64,000 bases of DNA, from positions 372,001 to 436,000 of the forward strand of contig NZ_JACVBX010000003.1 in assembly GCF_014852585.1 (NCBI RefSeq). The letters run 5' to 3'. How positions within the stretch are numbered: the first letter of the stretch is position 1; every line of letters begins with the position of its first letter. Position numbers and translations under genes: made by a program. This DNA is from Pseudomonas sp. PDM18. Lineage in GTDB: Bacteria; Pseudomonadota; Gammaproteobacteria; Pseudomonadales; Pseudomonadaceae. Shown one piece after another: positions 30,688 to 40,289 of this stretch. A model generated the notes under the pieces. The model saw nothing but the letters and a program-made list of their open reading frames with translations. It did not search any database and had not been told where the DNA came from.

Positions 30688-32052
30688 ATGAGCGCATCAC
30701 AACTCAAACCAACGCTTGGCACCCTGCACCTGTGGGGCCTCGCCGTGGGACTGGTGATCTCCGGCGAGTACTTCGGCTGGAGCTATGGCTGGGCCGCCGC
30801 CGGTACCCTGGGCTTCCTCGTCACCACGCTGATCGTGGCGGTGATGTACACCTGCTTCATCTTCAGCTACACCGAGTTGACCACCGCCATCCCCCACGCC
30901 GGTGGCCCCTTCGCCTACAGCCTGCGGGCCTTCGGCAAGACCGGCGGGATGATCGCCGGCATCGCCACCCTGATCGAATTCGTCTTCGCCCCGCCGGCCA
31001 TCGCCATGGCCATCGGCGCCTACCTCAACGTGCAGTTCCCCGGCCTCGATCCGAAGTGGGCGGCCACCGGCGCCTACTTCATCTTCATGACCCTGAATAT
31101 CCTCGGTGTAAGCATCGCCGCCACCTTCGAACTGGTGGTGACCGTGCTGGCGGTAGCCGAGTTGCTGGTGTTCATGGGTGTGGTCGCACCGGGCTTCAGC
31201 TTCAGCAACTTCGTGCTCAACGGCTGGGCCGGCTCGGATGTATTCGGTTCCACCGCCATGGCCGGCATCTTCGCCGCGATCCCGTTCGCCATCTGGTTCT
31301 TCCTCGCCATCGAGGGCGCTGCCATGGCGGCCGAGGAGGCGAAAGACCCGAAACGCACCATCCCGCGCGCCTACATCGCCGGCATCCTGACCCTGGTGAC
31401 CCTGGCCATCGGCGTGATGATCTTCGCCGGCGGCGTGGGCGACTGGCGCGCCCTGTCGAACATCAACGACCCGCTGCCGCAGGCCATGAAAGCGGTGGTG
31501 GGCAACAACTCGACCTGGATGCACATGCTGGTGTGGATCGGCCTGTTCGGCCTGGTGGCGAGCTTCCACGGCATCATCCTGGGTTACTCGCGGCAGTTCT
31601 TCGCCCTGGCCCGCGCCGGCTTCCTGCCGCGCAGCCTGGCCAAGCTGTCGCGCTTCCAGACCCCGCACCGCGCCATCCTCGCCGGTGGCGCCGTGGGCAT
31701 CGCGGCGATCTTCAGCGACGGCCTGATCAGCCTGCAGGGCATGACCCTGACCGCGGCGATGATCACCATGAGCGTGTTCGGCGCCATCGTCATGTACATC
31801 ATGAGCATGTTCAGCCTGTTCAAACTGCGCCGCAGCGAGCCGGACCTGGAGCGCAGCTTCCGTGCGCCGGGCTACCCGGTGGTGCCGGCCATCGCGCTGG
31901 TCCTGGCGCTGGTCTGCCTGGCTGCGATGCTATGGTTCAATAGCGTGATCGCCTCGGTGTTCCTGGTGCTGATGATCGGCGGCTGCTCCGTCTGCAGCAT
32001 CGTCATCAGCCTCAATCGCGGCACCGACGCATCGTTCGCCAGTCAGGGTTGA
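30688..32052 (+). CDS. eat: Ethanolamine permease (APC superfamily)
   Basis: 454 residues with twelve predicted membrane helices. The N-terminal LWGLAVGLVISGEYFGWSYGW is the APC substrate-binding helix 1, in the variant found in ethanolamine permeases. TELTTAIPHAGGPFAYSLRAFGKTGGMIAG and the EEAKDPKRTIPRAYIAGI loop (the APC consensus between helices 6 and 7) follow. It begins with ATG 30688 after GAGAGAGGAATAAC. Twelve bases separate it from eutB, so permease and lyase are made together. Ethanolamine substrate is supported by eutBC and exaC next to it. Confidence 0.93.
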   Translation: MSASQLKPTLGTLHLWGLAVGLVISGEYFGWSYGWAAAGTLGFLVTTLIVAVMYTCFIFSYTELTTAIPHAGGPFAYSLRAFGKTGGMIAGIATLIEFVFAPPAIAMAIGAYLNVQFPGLDPKWAATGAYFIFMTLNILGVSIAATFELVVTVLAVAELLVFMGVVAPGFSFSNFVLNGWAGSDVFGSTAMAGIFAAIPFAIWFFLAIEGAAMAAEEAKDPKRTIPRAYIAGILTLVTLAIGVMIFAGGVGDWRALSNINDPLPQAMKAVVGNNSTWMHMLVWIGLFGLVASFHGIILGYSRQFFALARAGFLPRSLAKLSRFQTPHRAILAGGAVGIAAIFSDGLISLQGMTLTAAMITMSVFGAIVMYIMSMFSLFKLRRSEPDLERSFRAPGYPVVPAIALVLALVCLAAMLWFNSVIASVFLVLMIGGCSVCSIVISLNRGTDASFASQG

Positions 32053-32063
32053 GGAGAAGCGCC

Positions 32064-33458
32064 ATGTCCGGATTCGTCCACAGTGTCGGTGGCCAGACCT
32101 GGCGCTTCGACAGCCTGCGCGAGGTGATGGCCAAGGCCAGCCCGGCGCGCTCCGGCGACCGCCTCGCCGGGGTCGCCGCAGGCAGCGACGCCGAGCGCGT
32201 CGCCGCGCAGATGGCGCTGGCCGACATCCCGCTCAAGCACTTCCTCGACGAGGCGCTGATCCCCTACGAGAGCGATGAAGTCACCCGACTGATCATCGAC
32301 AGCCACGACCGCCAGGCCTTCGCGCCGGTCAGCCACCTCACGGTGGGCGGCCTGCGCGACTGGCTGCTCGGCGATGCCGCCGACGAAGCCAGCCTGCGCG
32401 CCCTGGCGCCTGGACTGACGCCGGAAATGGCAGCCGCAGTGTCGAAGATCATGCGCGTGCAGGACCTGGTGCTGGTCGCGCAGAAGATCCGCGTGGTCAC
32501 CCGCTTCCGCAACACCCTGGGGCTGCGCGGGCGCATGTCCACGCGGCTGCAACCCAACCACCCGACGGACGACCCCGCCGGCATCGCCGCCAGCGTGCTC
32601 GACGGCCTGCTCTACGGCAACGGCGACGCCATGCTCGGCATCAACCCGGCCACCGACAGCCTGCAGTCGATCTGCACCCTGCTGGAGATGCTCGACGCGA
32701 TCATCCAGCGCTACGAGATTCCCACCCAGTCCTGCGTGCTCACCCACGTCACCAGCTCCATCGAGGCGATCAACCGGGGCGCGCCGCTGGACCTGGTGTT
32801 CCAGTCCATTGCCGGCACCGAAGCGGCCAACGCCAGCTTCGGCGTGAGCCTGTCGATCCTCCAGGAAGGCTACGAAGCCGGGCTGTCGCAGAAACGCGGC
32901 ACGCTGGGCGACAACCTCATGTACTTCGAGACCGGCCAGGGCAGCGCGCTGTCGGCCAACGCCCACCACGGCGTTGACCAGCAGACCTGCGAGGCCCGCG
33001 CCTATGCAGTGGCACGGCACTTCAAGCCATTCCTGGTGAACACCGTGGTCGGCTTCATCGGCCCGGAGTACCTGTACAACGGCAAGCAGATCATCCGCGC
33101 CGGCCTGGAAGACCACTTCTGCGCCAAGCTGCTCGGCGTGCCCATGGGTTGCGACATCTGCTACACCAACCACGCCGAGGCCGACCAGGACGACATGGAC
33201 ATGCTCCTGACCCTGCTCGGCGTGGCCGGCATCAACTTCATCATGGGCATCCCCGGCTCCGACGACGTGATGCTCAATTACCAGACCACCTCCTTCCACG
33301 ACGCGCTCTACGTGCGACAGACGCTGGGCCTGCGCCCGGCGCCGGAATTCGAGGCGTGGCTAGCGCGCATGGAAATCCTCCGCCAGCAGGACGGCCGGAT
33401 ACACATGGCCAGCCAGTTGCCCGGCGCCTTCCGCCATGCGCTCGCGCAACTGTCCTAA
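32064..33458 (+). CDS. eutB: Ethanolamine ammonia-lyase large subunit
   Basis: 464 residues. With EutC and adenosylcobalamin it converts ethanolamine to acetaldehyde and ammonia. The TIM-barrel sequence is well conserved: RVQDLVLVAQKIRVVTRFRNTLGLRGRMSTRLQPNHPTDDP, GNGDAMLGINPATDS, FQSIAGTEAANASFGVSL, the substrate-binding LMYFETGQGSALSANAHHGVDQQTCEARAY, and the end CDICYTNHAEADQDDMD. ATG 32064 follows GAGGAGA. No carboxysome (eut microcompartment) genes are nearby, so this is the short, non-compartment pathway usual in Pseudomonas. Confidence 0.96.
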   Translation: MSGFVHSVGGQTWRFDSLREVMAKASPARSGDRLAGVAAGSDAERVAAQMALADIPLKHFLDEALIPYESDEVTRLIIDSHDRQAFAPVSHLTVGGLRDWLLGDAADEASLRALAPGLTPEMAAAVSKIMRVQDLVLVAQKIRVVTRFRNTLGLRGRMSTRLQPNHPTDDPAGIAASVLDGLLYGNGDAMLGINPATDSLQSICTLLEMLDAIIQRYEIPTQSCVLTHVTSSIEAINRGAPLDLVFQSIAGTEAANASFGVSLSILQEGYEAGLSQKRGTLGDNLMYFETGQGSALSANAHHGVDQQTCEARAYAVARHFKPFLVNTVVGFIGPEYLYNGKQIIRAGLEDHFCAKLLGVPMGCDICYTNHAEADQDDMDMLLTLLGVAGINFIMGIPGSDDVMLNYQTTSFHDALYVRQTLGLRPAPEFEAWLARMEILRQQDGRIHMASQLPGAFRHALAQLS

Positions 33459-33473
33459 GTTGAGGAGTCTTCG

Positions 33474-34280
33474 ATGAGCGACAGCTTCACCCCCAACCCC
33501 TGGCAGGAATTGCGTCGACTGACCGCCGCGCGCATCGCCCTCGGCCGCGCCGGCACCAGCCTGCCGACCGGCGCGCAGCTGGACTTCCAGTTCGCCCACG
33601 CCCAGGCGCGCGATGCCGTGCACCTGCCCTTCGACCGCGACGGCCTCGCCGCGCAACTGGCCGAGCGCGGCCGCGAAACCTTGCTGCTGCACAGCGCCGC
33701 CGCCGACCGCGACACCTACCTGCAACGCCCGGACCTGGGCCGCCGGCTGAACGAAGAATCGGCGGACATCCTGCGACGCCACGCCGACCGCCACCCGCAG
33801 GGCTACGACCTGGCCGTGGTGATTGCCGACGGTCTTTCGTCACTGGCCGTGCAACGTCACAGCCTGCCCTTCCTCGAACGCATGGAAGAACAGGCGCGCA
33901 ACGAAGGCTGGAGCCTGTCGCCGGTGGCGCTGGTGCAACAGGGCCGGGTCGCGGTAGCCGACGAAGTCGCCGAGCTGCTGCGGGCGAAGATGGTGGTGAT
34001 CCTGATCGGCGAACGCCCCGGCCTGTCCTCGCCCGACAGCCTGGGCCTGTATTTCACCTGGGCGCCGAAGGTCGGCCTGAACGACGCCTACCGCAACTGC
34101 ATCTCCAACGTGCGCCTGGAAGGCCTGAGCTATGGCCTTGCCACACACCGCCTGCTCTACCTGATGCGCGAAGCCTGTCGCCGGCAGCTGTCGGGGGTGA
34201 ACCTGAAGGACGAGGCGGAGCTCCCGGCACTGGAGGGCGAGAACCTCGGCACACCGGGCAACTTCCTCATCAGCGGCTGA
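33474..34280 (+). CDS. eutC: Ethanolamine ammonia-lyase small subunit
   Basis: 268 residues. It completes the cobalamin-binding lyase. Conserved stretches are [56 protein letters not shown] and [42 protein letters not shown], of which the last forms the contact to the cofactor nucleotide in known structures. Starts 15 bases after eutB with GAGGAG. It is the last gene of the eat operon; no clear terminator follows. Confidence 0.96.
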   Translation: MSDSFTPNPWQELRRLTAARIALGRAGTSLPTGAQLDFQFAHAQARDAVHLPFDRDGLAAQLAERGRETLLLHSAAADRDTYLQRPDLGRRLNEESADILRRHADRHPQGYDLAVVIADGLSSLAVQRHSLPFLERMEEQARNEGWSLSPVALVQQGRVAVADEVAELLRAKMVVILIGERPGLSSPDSLGLYFTWAPKVGLNDAYRNCISNVRLEGLSYGLATHRLLYLMREACRRQLSGVNLKDEAELPALEGENLGTPGNFLISG

Positions 34281-34344
34281 GCCCGGCCGCCCCGCAACGC
34301 CCGCAGCGTGAACGCGACCACATGCCGCGCAGCGGGTCGCCGTC

Positions 34345-34362
34345 TTTAAGAATCGTCTTAAA
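34345..34362. promoter_or_regulatory. Inverted repeat before the minor-pilin operon
   Basis: TTTAAGA-ATCG-TCTTAAA, a perfect 7-bp palindrome in an otherwise GC-rich gap, 76 bases before fimU. Its place and AT content suggest a regulator site. It resembles the PmrA/BasR type of box but with spacing one base too long. Confidence 0.55.
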
Positions 34363-34438
34363 TCACCCCCGCCACCCGTCGCGATAAAAACCAGGCCATC
34401 AAGGACCGTGCCTGGCGCACGAAAGGAAGCGCCAGCGC

Positions 34439-34984
34439 ATGGCGTTTCATGACGATGGCGAGACGATGGACTCACCCAAGACTCAGTTGCATGCTCGTGT
34501 CAGCCCCCAACCTGTTCAGCGTGGCTTCACCCTGATCGAAGCGATGGTGACCATCGCGATCCTGGCGATCCTGCTGGGCATCGCGGTGCCCTCCTTCGAC
34601 CTGCTGATCAATCGCAACCGCGCGCAGAGTACCGGTAAGCAATTGGTCGCGGTGCTTCAGTACGCCCGCGCCCAGGCGCAGATCGGGCACCAGCCGGTGC
34701 GGGTGACGCCGCAGAGCAGCGGCGACTGGACTTCGGAGCTGAGCGTCGGTCGACTGCGCGGCGGCGACCTGCAGGGCCATCGAGAGATAGAGTTGCGCAG
34801 GACCCGACTCGACGAATCCGCAAAGGTGCTCATTACCCAGAAGCCGACCGTTGCGCTGGAGTTCGACGGCAACGGCATCGCTACCGGCGGCGGCAACTTC
34901 CCGCGGGTCTTCACCCTCACTGCCGGCAGCTACTCGAGCAAGGTCTGCCTGCAACGCGGCGGAGCGGTGGGGCCATGCGACTGA
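34439..34984 (+). CDS. fimU: Minor type IV pilin, GspH/FimT domain (FimU)
   Basis: Up to 181 residues. The prepilin site is RG-FTLIEAMV: cleavage before Phe and Glu at +5, then hydrophobic VTIAILAILLGIAVPSFDLLI. The remainder is a GspH/FimT globular domain (LVAVLQYARAQAQIGHQPVRVTP ... CLQRGGAVGPCD). The start is uncertain: ATG 34439 has the better ribosome site (GAAAGGAAG) but gives a 29-residue leader; ATG 34466 gives a more usual 20. First gene of fimU-pilV-pilW-pilX-pilY1-pilE, whose products prime and cap type IV pili. The stop overlaps pilV by 10 bases. Confidence 0.88.
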   Translation: MAFHDDGETMDSPKTQLHARVSPQPVQRGFTLIEAMVTIAILAILLGIAVPSFDLLINRNRAQSTGKQLVAVLQYARAQAQIGHQPVRVTPQSSGDWTSELSVGRLRGGDLQGHREIELRRTRLDESAKVLITQKPTVALEFDGNGIATGGGNFPRVFTLTAGSYSSKVCLQRGGAVGPCD

Positions 34985-35580
34985 CGCGCCGATCCCATGC
35001 CGCCCAGCGGGGCTTCTATCTGATCGAGGTCATGGTGGCAGTGATGCTCACCAGCGTCGCCCTGCTCGGCCTGCTGGCCCTGCAGAGCCGCAGCATCGCC
35101 TATGGCCACGACAGCCAGCAGCGGCAGAACGCCCTGCTGCTGGCCGCCGACCTCGCCCGCAGCATCCAGGCCAATCGCGAGGCGCTGGTCAGCAAGGGCA
35201 AGCTCAGTACCGACGCGGCCTACCTGGTCCCGGCCGGCAGCAGCTTCCCCAGCCTCGGCAGCGGCCAGAGCTGCGCCACCAGCGGCCTGGGCAAGGCGGA
35301 CCGGGCCAAGCGCGAACTGGCCTGCTGGGTCGAACAGTTACGCCTGAAGCTCAACACCGACGATGCGCTGTTGGGTGATGCCACCTTCATCTGCCCCAGC
35401 CGCGACGGCAAGGCCTGCGACGCCGGTTCGCGCCAGCCGCTGCTGCTGATCCAGCTGGCCTGGCACAGCCGCAACTGCCAGGCCGGCAGCCCGACCACCG
35501 CTGACGATGACGACGCGGCCTGCCTTTCCGGCAGCGATGCCGGCGGCGTCGAACGCTACCGACTGAGCTTCCAGCCATGA
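34975..35580 (+). CDS. pilV: Minor type IV pilin PilV
   Basis: 201 residues. Leader MRLTRRSHAAQRG, then FYLIEVMVAVMLTSVALLGLLALQSRSIAYG. Glu is at +5, and Leu at +3 with Tyr at +2 is a slight change from FTLIE. The globular part has three to four Cys (CATS, CWVEQL, CPSRDGKACDAG, RNCQAG), enough for two disulfides. The order between FimU and PilW and the short overlaps (10 and 4 bases) identify it. PilV joins FimU, PilW, PilX and PilY1 in the pilus-tip priming complex. Confidence 0.88.
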   Translation: MRLTRRSHAAQRGFYLIEVMVAVMLTSVALLGLLALQSRSIAYGHDSQQRQNALLLAADLARSIQANREALVSKGKLSTDAAYLVPAGSSFPSLGSGQSCATSGLGKADRAKRELACWVEQLRLKLNTDDALLGDATFICPSRDGKACDAGSRQPLLLIQLAWHSRNCQAGSPTTADDDDAACLSGSDAGGVERYRLSFQP

Positions 35581-36323
35581 CCCTGCATCGCCAGAGCGGC
35601 CTGTCCCTGATCGAGCTGATGGTCGCCATTGCGCTGGGCGTGATGGTGCTGCTGGGCGTGCTGCAGATCTACCTGTCGGGCAGCGACCACGCCGCCTTCA
35701 ACCATGCCCAGCAGCAGAACCAGGCCAATGCCCGCTTCATCCTCGACCTGCTGCAGCGCGAGAGCGGGCAGGCCGGCTACAGCGCCTGGGTGCGCCACGC
35801 CACCGATGCCGATGCGCAGCAGTACGACTTCGTCATCGACCGCGAGGGGCCCTTCCCCGCCCTGACCGACACGGCCACCGGCTGCATCTTCGGCGCCGGC
35901 AAGGTCGCCAGCCTGGATGCCGGCGGACGCGGCCTGTGCCTGCGCTACCAGCGCCCCCAGCGCAGCGATGCGCAGGTCCACCAGGATTGCACCGGCGCCT
36001 CGCTCTACAGCGATGACGACGCGGGCAATCCGCAGGTATTGGTCAGCCATCTGCGCCTGGTCGACGGCGAGCTGCTGTGCAAGACCAACAACGCCTTGTC
36101 CGCCGGCGAGGTCGCCCTTGCCAACGGCATCCACGACCTCATGTTCGCAGTCGGCTCGACCAACCAGCTCCGCGCCGGCCTGGTGCTCACCTCGACCCGT
36201 GCATTGCTGCCCGAAATCTGCACCTACCAGGACCCGCTGAACCCCGCGACGACGAAGAGCACCGGCGCGCGCGGCCTGTGCAGCGCCTTCACGCAGACGC
36301 TCTACCTGAGGAATCAGCCATGA
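35577..36323 (+). CDS. pilW: Minor type IV pilin PilW
   Basis: 248 residues with a short leader MTLHRQSG and helix LSLIELMVAIALGVMVLLGVLQIYLSG (cleavage Gly8/Leu9, Glu at +5). Residues 60-240 match PilW: ARFILDLLQRESGQAGYSAWVRH after the helix, then strands with Cys pairs (TGCIFG, GLCLRY, DCTGAS, LLCKT). It overlaps pilV and pilX by 4 bases each (ATGA). Size and order agree with the P. aeruginosa operon. Confidence 0.9.
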   Translation: MTLHRQSGLSLIELMVAIALGVMVLLGVLQIYLSGSDHAAFNHAQQQNQANARFILDLLQRESGQAGYSAWVRHATDADAQQYDFVIDREGPFPALTDTATGCIFGAGKVASLDAGGRGLCLRYQRPQRSDAQVHQDCTGASLYSDDDAGNPQVLVSHLRLVDGELLCKTNNALSAGEVALANGIHDLMFAVGSTNQLRAGLVLTSTRALLPEICTYQDPLNPATTKSTGARGLCSAFTQTLYLRNQP

Positions 36324-36865
36324 ACCGGCAACGCGGCCAGACTCTGCTGATCGCCCTGCTCATGCTACTGGCGCTGAGCATCCTGACCCTGGGCAACCTG
36401 CGCAGCGGCTTGCTGCTGGACAACAGCCTGGCCGAGTCAAGGGACTACCAGGCGGCGCTGGGCGGCGCCGATTCGGCGATCAGCGAAGCCCTGGACCGGA
36501 CCCGCTACAGCCCGACGATGGCCGTGGGCGAGGCCGACACCTGCATCAGCACCGCGCAGAGCCAGCAACAGATACTGCTGTGCGACCGACTCTGGCTCGA
36601 ACCAGACAATGCCGCCAGCAGCGCACTGCTGACACGGGCGCGCACCTACCGAGGCAACGACCTGGCCAATCCCGACCAATTGGCGGAACTGAGCAGCGCG
36701 CCGCGCTGGTACGTCGCCGCGCAATGCGAGAGCCGCTCCTCAAGCGCCATGGCCGACTGCCTGGCGGGCAACGGCACCTTGCTGCTGCAGATGAATGCCC
36801 TGTCCACCGGCATCACCGACCAGGCCCTGGTCCGACTACAGGAGTACGCCCGTGTCCAGCGCTGA
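36320..36865 (+). CDS. pilX: Minor type IV pilin PilX
   Basis: 181 residues, start MNRQRG then QTLLIALLMLLALSILTLGNLRSGLL. Like other PilX proteins it lacks Glu at +5 and has a pilin-like but more hydrophobic helix. The globular part holds paired Cys (TCISTAQ, LLCDRLW, QCESRS, DCLAG). The gene overlaps pilW (ATGA), and its last 14 bases overlap the GTG start of pilY1. In P. aeruginosa PilX is the contact between the pilin core complex and PilY1. Confidence 0.85.
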   Translation: MNRQRGQTLLIALLMLLALSILTLGNLRSGLLLDNSLAESRDYQAALGGADSAISEALDRTRYSPTMAVGEADTCISTAQSQQQILLCDRLWLEPDNAASSALLTRARTYRGNDLANPDQLAELSSAPRWYVAAQCESRSSSAMADCLAGNGTLLLQMNALSTGITDQALVRLQEYARVQR

Positions 36866-39800
36866 CCCGTTCCGCTCGCCGCCCCGTCTCGCCGCGCTGG
36901 CCGGCCTGGCGATGCTGCTCACTGGCGCGGGGGCGCAAGCCGCAGCCCCGAGCCAGGCGCCGCTGTTCCTGGTGGAAGGCGTCTCGCCCAACCTGATCGT
37001 CACCCTCGACGACTCCGGCAGCATGACCAGCGCCTACACCCCGGATGGCATGAGCTCCTACAGCATCGCCAACCGTTCCACCGCCTACAACCCGATGTAC
37101 TACAACCCCGACATCACCTACGAGGCACCGTGGAAGGTCACCTTCAGCGGCGGCCGGATCGTCAGCGAGCGCTACGTCACCAGTTTCGATAAGGCCTACT
37201 ACGATGGCTTTCTCACCAACCAGACCGGCACCGTCGACCTGAACCGCAATACCGGCAACGGCTACAGCCAGAACGCAACCCAGGCGGTCAACAGCACCGA
37301 CAGCTACCAGCGCTACGCCCACTACTACCAGTTCAACGCGTCCTGCACGCATGCGCGCAATGTGGCCACCAGCAGCCTCAGTGCCGTGCAGAACTGCGCG
37401 GCGGACTCGTCGTTCACCAGTGCCAACGCCTGCACCCGCACCTGCTTCACCCCGCACTGGGTCAGCACGGCGGAAGAAAAGCAGAACTACGCCAACTGGT
37501 TTTCCTTCTACCGTACCCGCCAGCTCGCCACGCGCACCGCCGCCAACCTGGCGCTATTCGACCTGCCCGAGCACATCCGGGTGACCTGGCAGGCGCTGAA
37601 CAGCTGCTACAACACCAACTTCAACATGAGCTCCACGGCCTGCGGCAACCAGACCCTTGCGACCTTCGCCGGCCAGCACAAGGCGGACTTCTTCAACTTC
37701 ACCAGCCGCCTCGCAGCCAGTGGCGGCACGCCCCTGGGAACGGCGCAGAATCGGGTCAACAACTACCTGAGCAACACCACCGCCTATAACCCCTATGCCC
37801 GCGCGCCGGGCAGCCCCCGCGACGTTAAGACCGAATACGCCTGCCGGCCCAGCTACCACCTGCTGATGACCGATGGCTTCGGCGACGGCTCCGGCGGCAG
37901 CAACGCCGACGGCACAGCGCGAACCCTGCCCGACGGCACCGCCTTCGCCGCAACGGCGCCCTATCAGGACAAATGGTCGAACACCCTTGCCGACAATATC
38001 TTCCTCGGCTGGGCCACCGATGCCCGTCCCGACCTGGAAAACAAGGTTCCGCCGCGCTTTCGCGACGGCAACGACTACTGGAACCCGAAGAATGACCCGG
38101 CCACCTGGCAGCACATCACCACCTACACCGTGGGCCTGGGGCTCGGCCCGACGCTGAAGTACCTGCAGTGGGACGGCGACACCTACTCCGGTTCCTATCC
38201 GCAACTGCTCGACGGCACCCGGAGCTGGCCAAACCCGAGCGCCAGCACCAGCCTCGACGGCATGACCGTCACCGCCAACGAAGGCAAGGTGGCTGCACTC
38301 TGGCACGGAGCCCTCAACTCCCGCGGCGAGTTCTTCAGCGCCGACTCCACCAGCGAACTGGTGAAGGCCTTCCAGGCCATCGTCAGCAGCATCTCCAGCA
38401 ACCAGCTAGCGGTGGCCGCTGCCGGCGCCAGCTCCACCTCGCTGAGCACCGACACCCATCTCTATCGCGCCAGCTACCAACCCACCGATTGGAGCGGCGA
38501 CATCCTGCAATACCGCCTGGACGCCAAGGGCAATGCCCAGGCGAACTCCGCGCTGTCGTTCCGCAACCAGCTCAACCAGCGCTCACCGACCAGCCGCAGC
38601 ATCTACACCAATACCGCGTCGGACAGTGCCAAGGGCCACCTGCAGGCGTTTACCTGGGGCAACCTGGCGGCCCAGCAACAACAGTTGCTCAACCGCGCTC
38701 CGGGTACCCAGCGTGAAGACCATCTGGGAGAGAAGCGCGTCGCCTGGCTGCGCGGCGACCGCAGTGACGAAGGCGACACCTTCCGCGCTCGCAACCATCT
38801 GCTGGGCGACATCATCTACTCCTCGCCCGTGGTCGTCGGCCCGCCGTCCGCCGTCACCTACTACCTGGAGAAGGCCTCCGGTGCGACCGGCTACGACGCC
38901 TTCCGACAGGCCAGCGCCAATCGCGAGAGTCGCCTCTACGTCGGCGCCAACGACGGCATGCTGCACGCCTTCGACGAGACCGGCCGGGAACGCTGGGCCT
39001 TCATTCCCGCCGCCGTGTTCGGGCAGCTCAACTACCTCTCCGACACCCGCTACGCCGCGCGCTCGGAAGAGGAAAACACCAACAGCCTGCACCGCTTCTA
39101 TGTCGACGGCAGCGCGGTCACCCGCGACGTGCATTTCGATGGCAGCTGGCACACCGTGCTGGTCATGGCGCCCGGGCGCGGCGGGCGCGGCCTGTTCGCC
39201 CTGGACATCACCAACGCCGACCAACCCCGCCTGCTCTGGGAATACGCAGGCAGCGCCAGCAGCGAGAACGGCAAGGACATCGAATTCGGCTACATACTCG
39301 ATCGGCCGGTGATCACCATCTCCGACGGCGTTGCCTATGTGCTCACCGGCAATGGATACGACACCGCCAAGGGCTACTCGCTGTCGATCCGCCTGGAGGA
39401 TGGGCGCATCAGCGCTGCCAGCCAGTCCGCCGCCGGCGATGGCGAGGTGGGCAGCACGGTCACCTGGACCCGCGCCGACAGTCCCGGCGAACTCGCCCAG
39501 CGCTACTACGGCAGCCTGCAGGGCCAGCTCTACCGGCAAACCGGCCTCGACCGCGCTTCCAGCCTGCTCGCCAGCATTCCCGCCAGCCGCAACCAGCCGC
39601 TGAGCGCCGCCGCGGAAGTCACCCAGCATCCACGCGGCGGGCAACTGGTGATCGCCGGCACCGGCAAGTACTTCGAGGGAGGCGACAAGGAAGGCGCCGT
39701 CAGCCGCCAGTCCCTCTATGGCTTCTGGGACCAGACCGACTACCTCGCCCACGTCGACGGAGCCGGCGCGCCTACCGCACTGAGCAAACTTTCTGATCTG

Positions 39801-40289
39801 CAGGCCCAGACGCTGACCCTGGAAACCGTCACCCACAGCGCCGGCACCAGCGAGGTCCGCCAGTTGAGCAGCATCCCTGTGGCCTGGGACAGCAGTGGCA
39901 AACGCGGCGTTGGAATCCGTGGCTGGTACTTCGACCTGGCCGATGGCGAGCGAGTCCTCGACCAGCCCTTCATGCTCGGCGACGTGCTGTTCGTCACCGT
40001 CGGCCAACCCAACGCCGACCCCTGCAGCGCCGGCATCACCTACTGGCTGCTGGCAGTGAACCCGAAGACCGGCGGCGCGCTGGACTTCAACGTGTTCGAC
40101 CTGGTGGGCGACGGTTCCTTCAGCGAGACCGCCAGCGGCATGCGCATCGACGGACCGGTGACCCGCATCGGCGACAGCCTCTACACACCGGATGGAAGCC
40201 GCCTCCCCGTGCAACTGTTCAACCCGGTGAATCAGGGTCGCTTCAACTGGCGGATCATGAACTACAACCTGCCCGTGAGTTACCCATGA
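36852..40289 (+). CDS. pilY1: Type IV pilus tip adhesin PilY1
   Basis: 1145 residues. GTG 36852 is chosen because AGGAG lies 7 bases upstream; the signal peptide then runs to about residue 31 (RLAALAGLAMLLTGAGAQA). The N-terminal half contains a von Willebrand A-like MIDAS segment (TLDDSGSM, Asp53-Ser57). The C-terminal half is the PilY1 beta-propeller (SPVVVGPPS, LYVGANDGMLHAFDETGRERWAFIPAAVF, GGRGLFALDITNAD). An RGD tripeptide is at 634-636, near the RGD I recall at 619 in PAO1. The calcium loop that normally precedes YAGDLxGNLW is replaced: the region reads VTWTRADSPGELAQRYYGSLQGQLY. It is needed for pilus assembly, surface sensing and attachment in relatives. Confidence 0.92.
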   Translation: MSSADPFRSPPRLAALAGLAMLLTGAGAQAAAPSQAPLFLVEGVSPNLIVTLDDSGSMTSAYTPDGMSSYSIANRSTAYNPMYYNPDITYEAPWKVTFSGGRIVSERYVTSFDKAYYDGFLTNQTGTVDLNRNTGNGYSQNATQAVNSTDSYQRYAHYYQFNASCTHARNVATSSLSAVQNCAADSSFTSANACTRTCFTPHWVSTAEEKQNYANWFSFYRTRQLATRTAANLALFDLPEHIRVTWQALNSCYNTNFNMSSTACGNQTLATFAGQHKADFFNFTSRLAASGGTPLGTAQNRVNNYLSNTTAYNPYARAPGSPRDVKTEYACRPSYHLLMTDGFGDGSGGSNADGTARTLPDGTAFAATAPYQDKWSNTLADNIFLGWATDARPDLENKVPPRFRDGNDYWNPKNDPATWQHITTYTVGLGLGPTLKYLQWDGDTYSGSYPQLLDGTRSWPNPSASTSLDGMTVTANEGKVAALWHGALNSRGEFFSADSTSELVKAFQAIVSSISSNQLAVAAAGASSTSLSTDTHLYRASYQPTDWSGDILQYRLDAKGNAQANSALSFRNQLNQRSPTSRSIYTNTASDSAKGHLQAFTWGNLAAQQQQLLNRAPGTQREDHLGEKRVAWLRGDRSDEGDTFRARNHLLGDIIYSSPVVVGPPSAVTYYLEKASGATGYDAFRQASANRESRLYVGANDGMLHAFDETGRERWAFIPAAVFGQLNYLSDTRYAARSEEENTNSLHRFYVDGSAVTRDVHFDGSWHTVLVMAPGRGGRGLFALDITNADQPRLLWEYAGSASSENGKDIEFGYILDRPVITISDGVAYVLTGNGYDTAKGYSLSIRLEDGRISAASQSAAGDGEVGSTVTWTRADSPGELAQRYYGSLQGQLYRQTGLDRASSLLASIPASRNQPLSAAAEVTQHPRGGQLVIAGTGKYFEGGDKEGAVSRQSLYGFWDQTDYLAHVDGAGAPTALSKLSDLQAQTLTLETVTHSAGTSEVRQLSSIPVAWDSSGKRGVGIRGWYFDLADGERVLDQPFMLGDVLFVTVGQPNADPCSAGITYWLLAVNPKTGGALDFNVFDLVGDGSFSETASGMRIDGPVTRIGDSLYTPDGSRLPVQLFNPVNQGRFNWRIMNYNLPVSYP

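Noticed and set aside
34345-34362. PmrA/BasR box
   Set aside because: The two TTTAAG/CTTAAA halves are one base too far apart for the known consensus; kept only as an unassigned palindrome.
36795-36851. Upstream ATG for pilY1 at 36795
   Set aside because: Would overlap pilX by 71 bases and put a proline-rich stretch before the signal peptide; GTG 36852 has an AGGAG site.
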